A stretch of 64,000 nucleotides of DNA from F23-D06 sp963620035. GTDB lineage: Bacteria > Bacteroidota > Bacteroidia > Bacteroidales > WCHB1-69. The notes beneath the pieces were generated by a model, which worked only from the letters and a program-made list of their open reading frames with translations, made no database searches and was not told the DNA's origin. Where the stretch lies: assembly GCA_963620035.1 (NCBI GenBank), contig CAVEXN010000009.1, positions 1-64,000 on the forward strand, written 5' to 3'. Below are positions 34,311-41,802 of this stretch, piece after piece. Position numbers and translations under genes: made by a program. How positions within the stretch are numbered: the first letter of the stretch is position 1; each line of letters begins with the position of its first letter.

Positions 34311-34363
34311 GCGTAACGCCTCGTAAGTCTTATGTCTAAAATCACTTTCGTATGGTAGCCGTG
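34311..34363 (+). repeat. Interspersed intergenic repeat, copy C
   Basis: The 5' block GCGTAACGCCTC (34311-34322) is identical to that of copy B. A short heptamer tract (TAAGTCT, TATGTC, TAAAATC) and the 3' block ending GGTAGCCGTG (34354-34363) follow. The 3' block matches copy B at 25 of 29 positions. The core is 14-15 bp shorter than copies A and B, which equals two heptamer units. It ends 43 bp upstream of the tRNA-Leu -7 box. Confidence 0.7.
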
Positions 34364-34364
34364 T

Positions 34365-34405
34365 AAAAAACTATCGCAGTTTCTACACCCGCATAGTTTT
34401 TTTTG
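34365..34405 (+). terminator. Terminator-like hairpin just upstream of the tRNA-Leu promoter
   Basis: AAAAAACTAT (34365-34374) pairs with ATAGTTTTTT (34394-34403) and runs into a T tract. It would insulate the tRNA-Leu promoter from upstream transcription. Confidence 0.55.
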
Positions 34406-34406
34406 T

Positions 34407-34414
34407 ATTTTTGC
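34407..34414 (+). promoter_or_regulatory. -7 promoter box for tRNA-Leu
   Basis: TATTTTTG fits TAnnTTTG, 42 bp upstream of the tRNA. Confidence 0.6.
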
Positions 34415-34456
34415 AGCCTCAAAAAAGCAAGACCTTTAACGGTCGTTCTTTGAGAA

Positions 34457-34543
34457 GCCGAAGTGGTGGAATGGTAGACACGAGGGACTTAAAATCCCTT
34501 GCTCATTGCGAGCGTGTGGGTTCAAGTCCCACCTTCGGTACCA
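34457..34543 (+). tRNA. tRNA-Leu (anticodon TAA)
   Basis: The 87-nt class II tRNA has acceptor GCCGAAG/CTTCGGT, anticodon loop CTTAAAA (anticodon TAA), a long variable arm (GCTC..GAGC), T arm GTGGG/CCCAC and encoded CCA. Confidence 0.95.
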
Positions 34544-34571
34544 ATAAATGGCAATTTCTAAAAATGAAAAA

Positions 34572-34609
34572 GCGGCATTGACTTCAATCTGAAGAAATGC
34601 CACTTTTTT
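34572..34609 (+). terminator. Terminator of tRNA-Leu
   Basis: The arms starting GCGGCATT (34572) and ending AATGCCAC (34603) pair, with an inner CTTCA/TGAAG stem, followed by six T. The hairpin could also serve the convergent receptor gene. Confidence 0.75.
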
Positions 34610-34682
34610 GTTTTAGAATCCCCAAAAACAACGGCGGCAGGTGTCTTCTTTGCGAAGTCTTTGCCCTCGTGCTTTTGTATTC

Positions 34683-37295
34683 CTACATATCAGAAGCCCC
34701 GGAGTATTCCTCTTCGGAGTAGGCCTTCTGTTGTCTGTTCTTGTAGTTGTTGATTTTGTAAGTTAAGTTGAGTGAAATGTTAAAGCCCTCGTGTTCTCTG
34801 AGACTGTAGGAATAGTATCCTGTACTGCCCGCATTGGGCTCGTAATAATCATCGTAAACGGCGCAGTTCTGCCAAGACTGTATCTGCATCTGGCGCACTT
34901 TAGGGATGAAATAGAGAATATTTCGGATGTTGAGACTGACGACAAGCGAGTTGTCGAGGAAGCCTTTCTTCGCACCCATATTCAGCCAGTAAGTGGCGGA
35001 GCGTCTTCCTTGGCCAACGCCGCCCGTGCCCCATCCCATACTGCCTGACGTCAGCGAGGATGACCTGTAACGGAAGTCAAGTTGCAGGTCGAAATTCTTG
35101 CCTACGGTGAAAGTCTGGTTCACGCCCATATTCCATGCCCAGTCGCGCGAGAGGTTCTCGTCAAGCAAGTTGTCGCTGTCGATGATGTTGCGGTAGAAAC
35201 TTCCCGTGACGTTTACGCGCCAAACTTTTTTGACCCTTTGGCTGAAAAAGAATTCCACTCCCATATTCTGACTTTTGTTGTAGTTCATGTAAGTGGTCAT
35301 AGTATAAGGATTCCTGAGCGTGTCCCATTTCATTTCGGTATTCCGCGTAATGAGGTTCGTCCTCCTGCGGTAAAAACCCGTCAGTGTGATGGCGGTTTTG
35401 TCTTTGACGTACATATAACCTAATTCAAAGGAGTTGGCAAATTCAGGTTCCAGTTCCGGGTTTCCGCACGAGAGGTTCTCCTTGTCAGAATAGTTGACGA
35501 ACGGGTTGAGTTGATGGATGCGAGGACGTTGCACACGGCGCGAGAAACTGAATTGAAGCGAATGTTCCGGTGTGAACTCGTATTTGAGGTGTATGGTAGG
35601 ATAGAAGAAGTTCTTGGCAAAGTGGTTGTAGTTCCAATAGGAGTAAACCGTATCTTGCGACTTGAGGTCGGACACGGTGTATGACACTTCGCCCCGCAGT
35701 CCTAATTGCATCTGCAACTTGCTCCAGAACGTGTTGGAGTAGATGAAATAGAGGGCATTGATATATTCGGAATAGTTGAAATCGTTGCGCTGTGAGAGGT
35801 CTTCAACGGTGTCCTCTTCGGAAATGCCGGAATAGAGGTGATAGTCTTGTCCTACGCCGCGGTAAGAGAACTTGTAGCCGCTCTCGACACGTCCGCCGTT
35901 GCCGACGCCCGTCACAAAGTCAAGTTGGGCTGACGCATCACGGTTCCGTTCAATTGTCGTGCTTGTCTGGTAATAGTCGGCTCTCTCATCGTTCTTATGT
36001 TGCTGGAAAAGGACATCTGTGGCGTTTCCGTTCCGGCTGGTGAAGAAAAGGTCCGCAGTGAGTTCACGTCCTGGGGTGGCAAAGGTCTTCTTGTAGTTGA
36101 GCGAGGCGTCAACAGCATTGAATTTGCGGAGGTTGTCGCCATCTTGGTCGTATTCGTTCAGGATGCTGTAGGTGGTGTCAGTTGTGGTGACAATCCTTCT
36201 TTTTGTAAGCGACCAAAGGTCGTTGTCGCGCTGCATCTTGCCGAAGTGGCCTCTGACGTTGAATGAAAGCGTATTGTATTTGTTGATGTAATAGTCGAGG
36301 GAGAGGGAGCCGTTCTGGAATCTGTCGCTGTGCGTGCCGTTGTTGTTCTGTTCCATAATGTCGGTGTAAAGGGAGTCCCACGATTCGCGCATCAGTCTCC
36401 CGCCGTTGCGGTGTGAGTGGTTGCGGTATCCGTAACTGGCAAACAGGTTAATCTTGTCGTAACGGTAGTTGAAACTGACGCTTCCGTTGTAGCCGTTGAG
36501 GAAGATGTTGTGCTTGCCGTTCTGGAAGATGCAAGCAGAGGAGCCGCCTACGTTGACCATGCCGTTGAAGCCTGACTCTTTTTTCTTCTTCAGCACCACA
36601 TTCAGGATGCCGGCCATGCCGTCCGGTTCAAGCCGGGCCGACGGGTTGGTGATGACCTCGATGCTTTCAATCATGTCGGCGGGAATCTGGTCCATCGTCA
36701 GGTTGGTGGCCCGGCCATCTACAAGGATGGTCACGTTTTCGCTCCCCCTGAGGCTGACATTTCCTTCCAAGTCAACCGAAACGGAGGGGATCTCCTCAAG
36801 GACTTCCGCTGCGGTTTGCCCTGTCGCATTGATGCTTGACTCGACATTGAAGACGGTCTTGTCAAGGTTGGTCTGAAGCATGTCTTTTTGGGCTTGTATC
36901 ACTACGGCTTCCAGTTCTGTATTTTTGTCCGTCATCTTGTATTTCGGAATCCGGAATACCGCATTGCCCTTTGAGATCGAGAATTTGCCGGAGGTTGATT
37001 TCTGGTATCCTATATATTGGATTTCGACAAAATATTCTCCAAACGGGATGTTTTCCAATGTGAATTTGCCGTCGCTGTCGGTGATGCCGTATTGTACGGT
37101 GGTGGAGTCTGTTGTTTTCTTTACGTTCACGGAGGCGTATTCCAAGGGTACTCCGTTGACATCTACAATTGAACCCGTGACAGTACCTGACGAATAATTT
37201 GTTTTGGCGGCCTGCTGCATCTCGGGCTGAGCCGTGGCCATAATGCACAGCAGCAGCAGGGTTGCGGAGACGACGTGTCGTTTTATGATTTCCAT
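34683..37295 (-). CDS. TonB-dependent receptor-like outer-membrane protein with CarboxypepD_reg domain
   Basis: The 870-residue protein has a signal peptide (1-22, ATAQ), a carboxypeptidase-regulatory-like beta-sandwich (about 38-120, GSIVDVNGVPLEYASVNVKK), a plug domain (about 130-235, VTILVDGRATNLTMDQIPAD and IEVITNPSARLEPDG) and a large C-terminal barrel (about 250-850) of the OMP_b-brl_3 type. No SusD-like partner is adjacent, so a SusCD glycan uptake pair is not indicated; peptide, siderophore or oligomer uptake are open. The final AYSEEEYSGASDM extends beyond a typical aromatic barrel end. Confidence 0.88.
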   Translation of the reverse strand: MEIIKRHVVSATLLLLCIMATAQPEMQQAAKTNYSSGTVTGSIVDVNGVPLEYASVNVKKTTDSTTVQYGITDSDGKFTLENIPFGEYFVEIQYIGYQKSTSGKFSISKGNAVFRIPKYKMTDKNTELEAVVIQAQKDMLQTNLDKTVFNVESSINATGQTAAEVLEEIPSVSVDLEGNVSLRGSENVTILVDGRATNLTMDQIPADMIESIEVITNPSARLEPDGMAGILNVVLKKKKESGFNGMVNVGGSSACIFQNGKHNIFLNGYNGSVSFNYRYDKINLFASYGYRNHSHRNGGRLMRESWDSLYTDIMEQNNNGTHSDRFQNGSLSLDYYINKYNTLSFNVRGHFGKMQRDNDLWSLTKRRIVTTTDTTYSILNEYDQDGDNLRKFNAVDASLNYKKTFATPGRELTADLFFTSRNGNATDVLFQQHKNDERADYYQTSTTIERNRDASAQLDFVTGVGNGGRVESGYKFSYRGVGQDYHLYSGISEEDTVEDLSQRNDFNYSEYINALYFIYSNTFWSKLQMQLGLRGEVSYTVSDLKSQDTVYSYWNYNHFAKNFFYPTIHLKYEFTPEHSLQFSFSRRVQRPRIHQLNPFVNYSDKENLSCGNPELEPEFANSFELGYMYVKDKTAITLTGFYRRRTNLITRNTEMKWDTLRNPYTMTTYMNYNKSQNMGVEFFFSQRVKKVWRVNVTGSFYRNIIDSDNLLDENLSRDWAWNMGVNQTFTVGKNFDLQLDFRYRSSSLTSGSMGWGTGGVGQGRRSATYWLNMGAKKGFLDNSLVVSLNIRNILYFIPKVRQMQIQSWQNCAVYDDYYEPNAGSTGYYSYSLREHEGFNISLNLTYKINNYKNRQQKAYSEEEYSGASDM

Positions 37296-37332
37296 AATAG
37301 TTTTTTGTGCGATTATTGAGTGAAATGCAATA

Positions 37333-37392
37333 AAAAAAGTTCAGTAAGGATAAATCCGAAGAGGATAAGTTTAATCCCTACTGAACTTTTTT
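37333..37392 (-). terminator. Rho-independent terminator of the PpiD-like gene
   Basis: AAAAAAGTTCAGTA (37333-37346) and TACTGAACTTTTTT (37379-37392) form a perfect 14-bp stem ending in a T run on the minus strand. It sits between the foldase stop and the receptor start. Confidence 0.85.
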
Positions 37393-37411
37393 GTAGTTCT
37401 TTTATGATATG

Positions 37412-39580
37412 CTATTTCTGGTAGAAACGGCAGCGGTTGTCTATAACCTTAGACTGGTTGATGAGATGGTTTACGATGGTCATCTCGCTGCGTTCGCGGC
37501 CGATCACCTCGTTGCGGAGCATGTTCTTTTCGAACATCAGCTGCTGGCTGGCGGGGTTCGTGTTTTTGGATTTCACATCTACCACATAGACCATATTCTT
37601 GCCTGCCACGGCTGCGGTCTTGTTCTCTTCAAGGCTGAAAATCTTGCCGATGGCACTGCCGTCCACGCCGCGGTTGCGGTAGAGGTCGCCGGTGAAGTTC
37701 AATATCACGCTGTCCATTACGTGGGAATTGTACTGCTGTGCCAGCGCTTGGAAGTCAGCATCGGATGCCAAAGACTTTGCGACTTCTTCGGCCACCATTT
37801 CCGTTTTCTTCTCCATTTCGAGTTGTGCCTTGATGTCGTCTTTGACGTTTTTCAGTTTTTGCACGCCTTCATCGTGTACGTTTCTCACGGCCGCCACAGC
37901 GAAAAACATTCTTTCCACATTGATGACATCGGAAATGTCGTCTTTCTTCACGTCGTCTGAAAAAGCCCAGCTGACGATGTCCCGGCAGTTGGGGAGTTGG
38001 TCGATGACGGAAGCCATTGAGAGAACATTGGTGCCTTTGACTGTCTGGATACCTTTGGAGGCTGCGGTCGAGATAAGTTCGTCTGCGTTGGTCACTGAAG
38101 CGGCGAATGTGTTGGCTTGCGATTTCAGGGAGGCGACAGTTGCATCAGAAGCGGAAATGCTGTAGTCATACAGAACGAACTGTCTTTTGGAAATCGGCCT
38201 GGTGCGTGACATCATCTGAAAGACGATGTAGCCGTTGGGGGCAGCATACACATATACATTGCCGTCGGCGGTGCCGGTGAGGTTGTTGTACAGGACCGGC
38301 AGCGTTCCTCTCTCGGGAAGCCAGATGGTGGTGTCCGTCTGCTCGCGGCCGTCGAGGTAATTAGGCTGCAGGGCGAATATGGTGGACTCTTTGCTTTCAA
38401 TGACGTTTTTCAGGCTGTCAGCCAAACTCTTGGCCTCGCTCTTGGAGTATTTGGCAGAAGTGTTTTGGGAGGTCTTGAAAGGAAGTTCAATGAGGGCCAC
38501 CTGCACGGAGTCTGGTCGGGCGGCCTCTCCAAACACCTTCCCGAAATACCATTTCTGGTTTTCGTAGTTGTAAGGCTCGATGAAAGAGCCGACAGCGCAT
38601 TTGAAGATGAGGCTGTCGAGTGCTGGGATGTTGATGTCCTCGGACTTGTAGTAGGTGCTGTCCACTACGCCGTTGCCTCTTTCTGCGCTGTAGTCTGCCA
38701 ACGATGTCACGGTCGTGAATGTCCGGAAGTCTGCGCGCACGCTGTCTTCAATGGCTTTCAAGTCTGCGGCCGTGGGGTTGATCGGGAAAATCGCAACGTC
38801 AATGTCGCGGTTCTTCTCATGAACCGTAAAGAGGTCCTTTTTATGTTTGTTGTAAAAGTCTTTTACTTCCTTGTCGCTGACCGTTGCCGCTATGCTGTTG
38901 AAAGTGGCAGCCTGAGGGTTTATGCTCATCAAAGAAACCATGGCGTCGGTGTTGTCTTTGGCAAGTTGCTGTGCGAGCGGGTCAGAGAAATACACCGTGT
39001 TTTGGGCCAGGGCAAAGTAGCGGGTCGATTTCTCGCCGGAAATGGCGAAGCGTACGATGGCTTTGTATGCGTTGTAAAGCTCCTTGGTCTGGTCGTTGTT
39101 GGCGTACTCGTCGATGTTGGAGATGATGGCCATCGCATTTTCCGGACCGTAGAGTTGGGCAAGAGCGTTTGCGAACTGGGCCATATACTGGTTGGGACGT
39201 TGCGTGTTGAGGCTGGCAATCATCTCTGCCTTGAAATCCTCTTCCATCTGTGAGGTGAATGAAAGACCGAGTGACTTGAGTTGGTTGTCCAAAATGGCGT
39301 CCTGCAGCATCTGCCGCCAGGTCATCTCGTGAATCTGGTATGTTTCGTTCTCGTCGAATGAAGATTTGTTTTGCATAAGGCGCATCAGCGAGGTGTTTTC
39401 TTCAAATTGTTCGCTGTATGCCTTGTCCATATTTTTGCCATCGACTTTGGCCATTACATTTTTGTTGGAGAATGTACGGGTCACCTGCGATAGGTCGCCC
39501 AGAATAAACGCAAGCATTGCAATTCCGATGATGACCATCAGTGCCACGCCATGTTTACGAATCGAGCCAATTGCTGCCAT
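37412..39580 (-). CDS. PpiD/SurA-type periplasmic peptidyl-prolyl isomerase
   Basis: The 722-residue protein has one N-terminal membrane anchor (about 12-32, VALMVIIGIAMLAFILG), a SurA_N-like helical chaperone domain (about 40-260), parvulin-like rotamase regions (about 330-460) and a long helical C-terminus. It should assist folding of exported and outer-membrane proteins at the periplasmic face of the inner membrane. The ATG at 39580 is preferred over a TTG two codons earlier. It is transcribed alone from the promoter at 39631. Confidence 0.85.
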   Translation of the reverse strand: MAAIGSIRKHGVALMVIIGIAMLAFILGDLSQVTRTFSNKNVMAKVDGKNMDKAYSEQFEENTSLMRLMQNKSSFDENETYQIHEMTWRQMLQDAILDNQLKSLGLSFTSQMEEDFKAEMIASLNTQRPNQYMAQFANALAQLYGPENAMAIISNIDEYANNDQTKELYNAYKAIVRFAISGEKSTRYFALAQNTVYFSDPLAQQLAKDNTDAMVSLMSINPQAATFNSIAATVSDKEVKDFYNKHKKDLFTVHEKNRDIDVAIFPINPTAADLKAIEDSVRADFRTFTTVTSLADYSAERGNGVVDSTYYKSEDINIPALDSLIFKCAVGSFIEPYNYENQKWYFGKVFGEAARPDSVQVALIELPFKTSQNTSAKYSKSEAKSLADSLKNVIESKESTIFALQPNYLDGREQTDTTIWLPERGTLPVLYNNLTGTADGNVYVYAAPNGYIVFQMMSRTRPISKRQFVLYDYSISASDATVASLKSQANTFAASVTNADELISTAASKGIQTVKGTNVLSMASVIDQLPNCRDIVSWAFSDDVKKDDISDVINVERMFFAVAAVRNVHDEGVQKLKNVKDDIKAQLEMEKKTEMVAEEVAKSLASDADFQALAQQYNSHVMDSVILNFTGDLYRNRGVDGSAIGKIFSLEENKTAAVAGKNMVYVVDVKSKNTNPASQQLMFEKNMLRNEVIGRERSEMTIVNHLINQSKVIDNRCRFYQK

Positions 39581-39630
39581 ATTCAATTACTGTTTTTTAT
39601 AGTTGTACAATGTTTTTTCAAAAAAGCGTG

Positions 39631-39638
39631 CAAAAATA
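39631..39638 (-). promoter_or_regulatory. -7 promoter box for the PpiD-like gene
   Basis: On the minus strand TATTTTTG fits TAnnTTTG, 50 bp upstream of the start codon. Confidence 0.55.
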
Positions 39639-39754
39639 GCATTTTTTCTTTTGGCCTGTGTTTTGCCGCTTCATTATTTTTCGTCTTTGCCGTATGTGCG
39701 CCCCGAAAACGTGCAGTTCCATGCTAGGAAAAGTTGCTTATGTCATATAGACGG

Positions 39755-40387
39755 TCAGTCGCGGATGCGCAGCCCGAGTTCTTGCAGGAAAGGCTTGAGA
39801 ACAGGGTTCTGTTCTTCGAGATTCTTGAACTTGTCTTCGGAACTGATGATGATTTTCTTTTTCTCAAGACGTGTGTTCGTCTCTATGACAATGTCGATGA
39901 CTTTGATGGAGAAATGATTCCGCCAATAATCCAGCAGCGTCGGTTTCCTGGATTCATATTCTTCTTTCTGGAAATCGTTCAGCACTTCGATGTGGACGAT
40001 GCCGTCCTTGAAATCGGGCATTCTGTCTTTCATGGAATGGTAGATCATCGGGAGGCGCGAAAAGATGTCGTTGAACATCTTGTTCCAGCAGTCGGCGAAT
40101 GTTTCGGGTTCTGTTGCGGGTCGGCTCTCTTTATCGGATGTGTGGTTCTCTGTGTTGCCGGTTGGCGCCGGCAGTGACTGCACAGAAGATGCCGCAAGGG
40201 GTGTGGTCACTTCACCGTCCATCACGCTGCGGATAGAGGGAGTCTGCCGTATAGGCGGAACTCCCGGGAACTTGAATTCCTGGTTTGATATTCTCGGCTT
40301 GTCGGAAAAGGCTGCGGCTGCCGCTGTCTCACCGGTGGTGGAGGCCGTTCCACCCTCTGGGTTATTTACGCTCCTGCGATTGCCTGG
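39755..40387 (-). CDS. dnaX: DNA polymerase III gamma/tau, 3' part in shifted frame
   Basis: This frame codes for about 210 residues: a low-complexity Ala/Pro/Thr/Ser linker (including FKFPGVPPIRQTPSIRSVM) and then a C-terminal domain (FADCWNKMFNDIFSRLP onward, ending ELGLRIRD) of the kind found at the end of Bacteroidota DnaX, where it would contact the polymerase subunit. It has no start or promoter of its own apart from an internal GTG-ATG at 40225, and it overlaps the 3' end of the upstream frame. Joined to the first part it gives about 577 residues, a normal DnaX length. It may be reached by a +1 (or -2) frameshift, or the split may be a mutation or sequencing error. Confidence 0.8.
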   Translation of the reverse strand, partial: PGNRRSVNNPEGGTASTTGETAAAAAFSDKPRISNQEFKFPGVPPIRQTPSIRSVMDGEVTTPLAASSVQSLPAPTGNTENHTSDKESRPATEPETFADCWNKMFNDIFSRLPMIYHSMKDRMPDFKDGIVHIEVLNDFQKEEYESRKPTLLDYWRNHFSIKVIDIVIETNTRLEKKKIIISSEDKFKNLEEQNPVLKPFLQELGLRIRD

Positions 40388-41489
40388 CTTTTTTGAACAG
40401 GTAGTTTGCGTTTATCTGCATCAGGCAGAGTTCAACTGACAGTCGCTTGTTGTTGGACATCTTGTAGTTGAAGTCGCACTGGTTGGCCAGTTCCATGGCT
40501 CTGAGCAGCAGTGCCCGGTCTGCCGTCTGAGCCTGCCGCACCAGCCGGTCGCGGATGTTGTCGGAGGTTTCCAGCAGTCTGGATGTGGCCGGGTCGCGGG
40601 CAATCATGAGATTCCGGAAATGGGAGGCCAGTCCCGAGATGAAGTTCTGGGCGTCGAAGCCGCGGGCCAGGATGTCGTCAAAGAGCAGCAGCGCCTGCGC
40701 AACCTCTTCGCTGAACAGGTGGTCGGTCACTTTGAAGAAATTGTCCACGTCCAGTACGTTGAGGTTCTCGATGGCGTCTGTGTATGTGATTCTTTTGCCT
40801 GAAAAACTCACCAGGCGGTCGAAGATGGACAGGGCGTCGCGGAGTGCGCCGTCTGCCTTGTCGGCAATGACGCGCAAGGCTTCCTCCTCGGCCTCAACCC
40901 CCTCTTGCGCAGCCACATACTGGAGATGCCTGATGATGTCACGCTCTTCTATACGTTTGAAATCATATACTTGGCATCTTGAAAGGATGGTCGGGATTAT
41001 CTTGTGCTTTTCGGTGGTCGCCATGATGAATTTGGCGTATGCCGGCGGTTCCTCGAGGGTTTTGAGAAATGCGTTGAAAGCCGCCCCCGAGAGCATGTGA
41101 ACCTCGTCGATGATGTAAACCTTGTATTTGGCGCCTTGCGGCGGAATCTGAACCTGCTCCACCAACGAACGGATGTCTTCGACGGAGTTGTTGGAGGCCG
41201 CGTCGAGCTCGAACACGTTGAATGACGCCGAATTGTTGAAAGACTGGCACGATTCACATACGTTGCAGGGCTCGAAAGAGTCGGTGAGATTCCGGCAGTT
41301 GAGCGCCTTGGCGAAAATGCGTGCGCAGGTGGTCTTGCCGACGCCACGCGGACCGCAGAACAGGAAAGCCTGTGCCACCTGACCGGTGCGGATCGCATTC
41401 TTCAATGTTGAGGTTATGGAATCCTGCCCTACGACGGAGTTGAATGTCGTTGGCCGGTATTTGCGGGCAGATACAATAAAATTATCCAT
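40362..41489 (-). CDS. dnaX: DNA polymerase III gamma/tau, 5' part (clamp-loader ATPase)
   Basis: The 375-residue product carries the whole AAA+ clamp-loader ATPase: Walker A GPRGVGKTT (46-54), zinc-finger cysteines (CNVCESC at 75-81 with Cys65), the DExH-like IIDEVHML and the sensor 1 region ATTEKHKIIPTILSRC, then domain III. It loads the sliding clamp. The frame stops at QSQERK, soon after an AAAAAA run, while the C-terminal domain continues in the +1 frame. The ATG at 41489 follows the promoter at 41524; the longer frame back to 41552 starts before the transcript. Product length resembles a gamma-type short form. Confidence 0.93.
   Translation of the reverse strand: MDNFIVSARKYRPTTFNSVVGQDSITSTLKNAIRTGQVAQAFLFCGPRGVGKTTCARIFAKALNCRNLTDSFEPCNVCESCQSFNNSASFNVFELDAASNNSVEDIRSLVEQVQIPPQGAKYKVYIIDEVHMLSGAAFNAFLKTLEEPPAYAKFIMATTEKHKIIPTILSRCQVYDFKRIEERDIIRHLQYVAAQEGVEAEEEALRVIADKADGALRDALSIFDRLVSFSGKRITYTDAIENLNVLDVDNFFKVTDHLFSEEVAQALLLFDDILARGFDAQNFISGLASHFRNLMIARDPATSRLLETSDNIRDRLVRQAQTADRALLLRAMELANQCDFNYKMSNNKRLSVELCLMQINANYLFKKARQSQERK
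40389..40394 (-). other. A6 tract at the dnaX frame junction
   Basis: On the minus strand the codons read TTC AAA AAA GCC. Losing one A, or shifting +1, joins the ATPase frame to the C-terminal frame without any stop. The original frame ends eight codons later at TAA (40362-40364). Confidence 0.6.
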
Positions 41490-41523
41490 GATTGTCTTGC
41501 TGTTGTTGTGTTTATTTGAGCGG

Positions 41524-41531
41524 CAAATATA
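41524..41531 (-). promoter_or_regulatory. -7 promoter box for dnaX
   Basis: On the minus strand TATATTTG fits TAnnTTTG. It puts the transcript start near 41517, upstream of ATG 41489. Confidence 0.6.
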
Positions 41532-41566
41532 CAAAAAACGAAAATACGACAATTCGGGGTCTCGTT

Positions 41567-41633
41567 CACGGCCGCCGTACGAAAATGATTTTAGACCTTA
41601 GACCTTAAAACTTAGATTTCAGAGGCGTTACGC
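41567..41633 (-). repeat. Interspersed intergenic repeat, copy B (inverted)
   Basis: Read on the minus strand: 5' block GCGTAACGCCTC (41633-41622), heptamer tract (TAAGTTT, TAAGGTC, TAAGGTC, TAAAATC) and 3' block ending GGCGGCCGTG (41576-41567). It ends 35 bp upstream of the dnaX -7 box. Homology with copy A seems to extend further 5' (a shared GGAATTGA and CAACGT). Confidence 0.7.
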
Positions 41634-41655
41634 TTTGGCTCCGTTTTCAATTCCA

Positions 41656-41689
41656 CGTTGTTGTGCCTCAAAGAGGGCCAACAACAACG
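41656..41689. repeat. Hairpin in the dnaX-bamD spacer
   Basis: CGTTGTTGT (41656-41664) pairs perfectly with ACAACAACG (41681-41689), with an inner CCTC/GAGG stem around an AAA loop. It abuts the 5' side of repeat copy B. The rest of the 313-bp spacer (41490-41802) holds only the repeat and the two divergent promoters. Confidence 0.6.
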
Positions 41690-41779
41690 GCCGGGCAGCA
41701 TACAATGACACCGGCGGCCATGCAAGTCCTGGATATGTTCAATTTTCGGGTTTTGAAACGTGCACTTACAAAATTTTTA

Positions 41780-41787
41780 TATCTTTG
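41780..41787 (+). promoter_or_regulatory. -7 promoter box for the bamD-recN operon
   Basis: TATCTTTG fits TAnnTTTG, 15 bp upstream of the bamD ATG. Confidence 0.6.
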
Positions 41788-41802
41788 CACGTTTTACTTA
41801 TT

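Noticed and set aside
34683..37295. SusC of a polysaccharide utilisation locus
   Set aside because: No SusD-like lipoprotein, glycoside hydrolase or regulator gene is adjacent, and the barrel resembles the OMP_b-brl_3 group.
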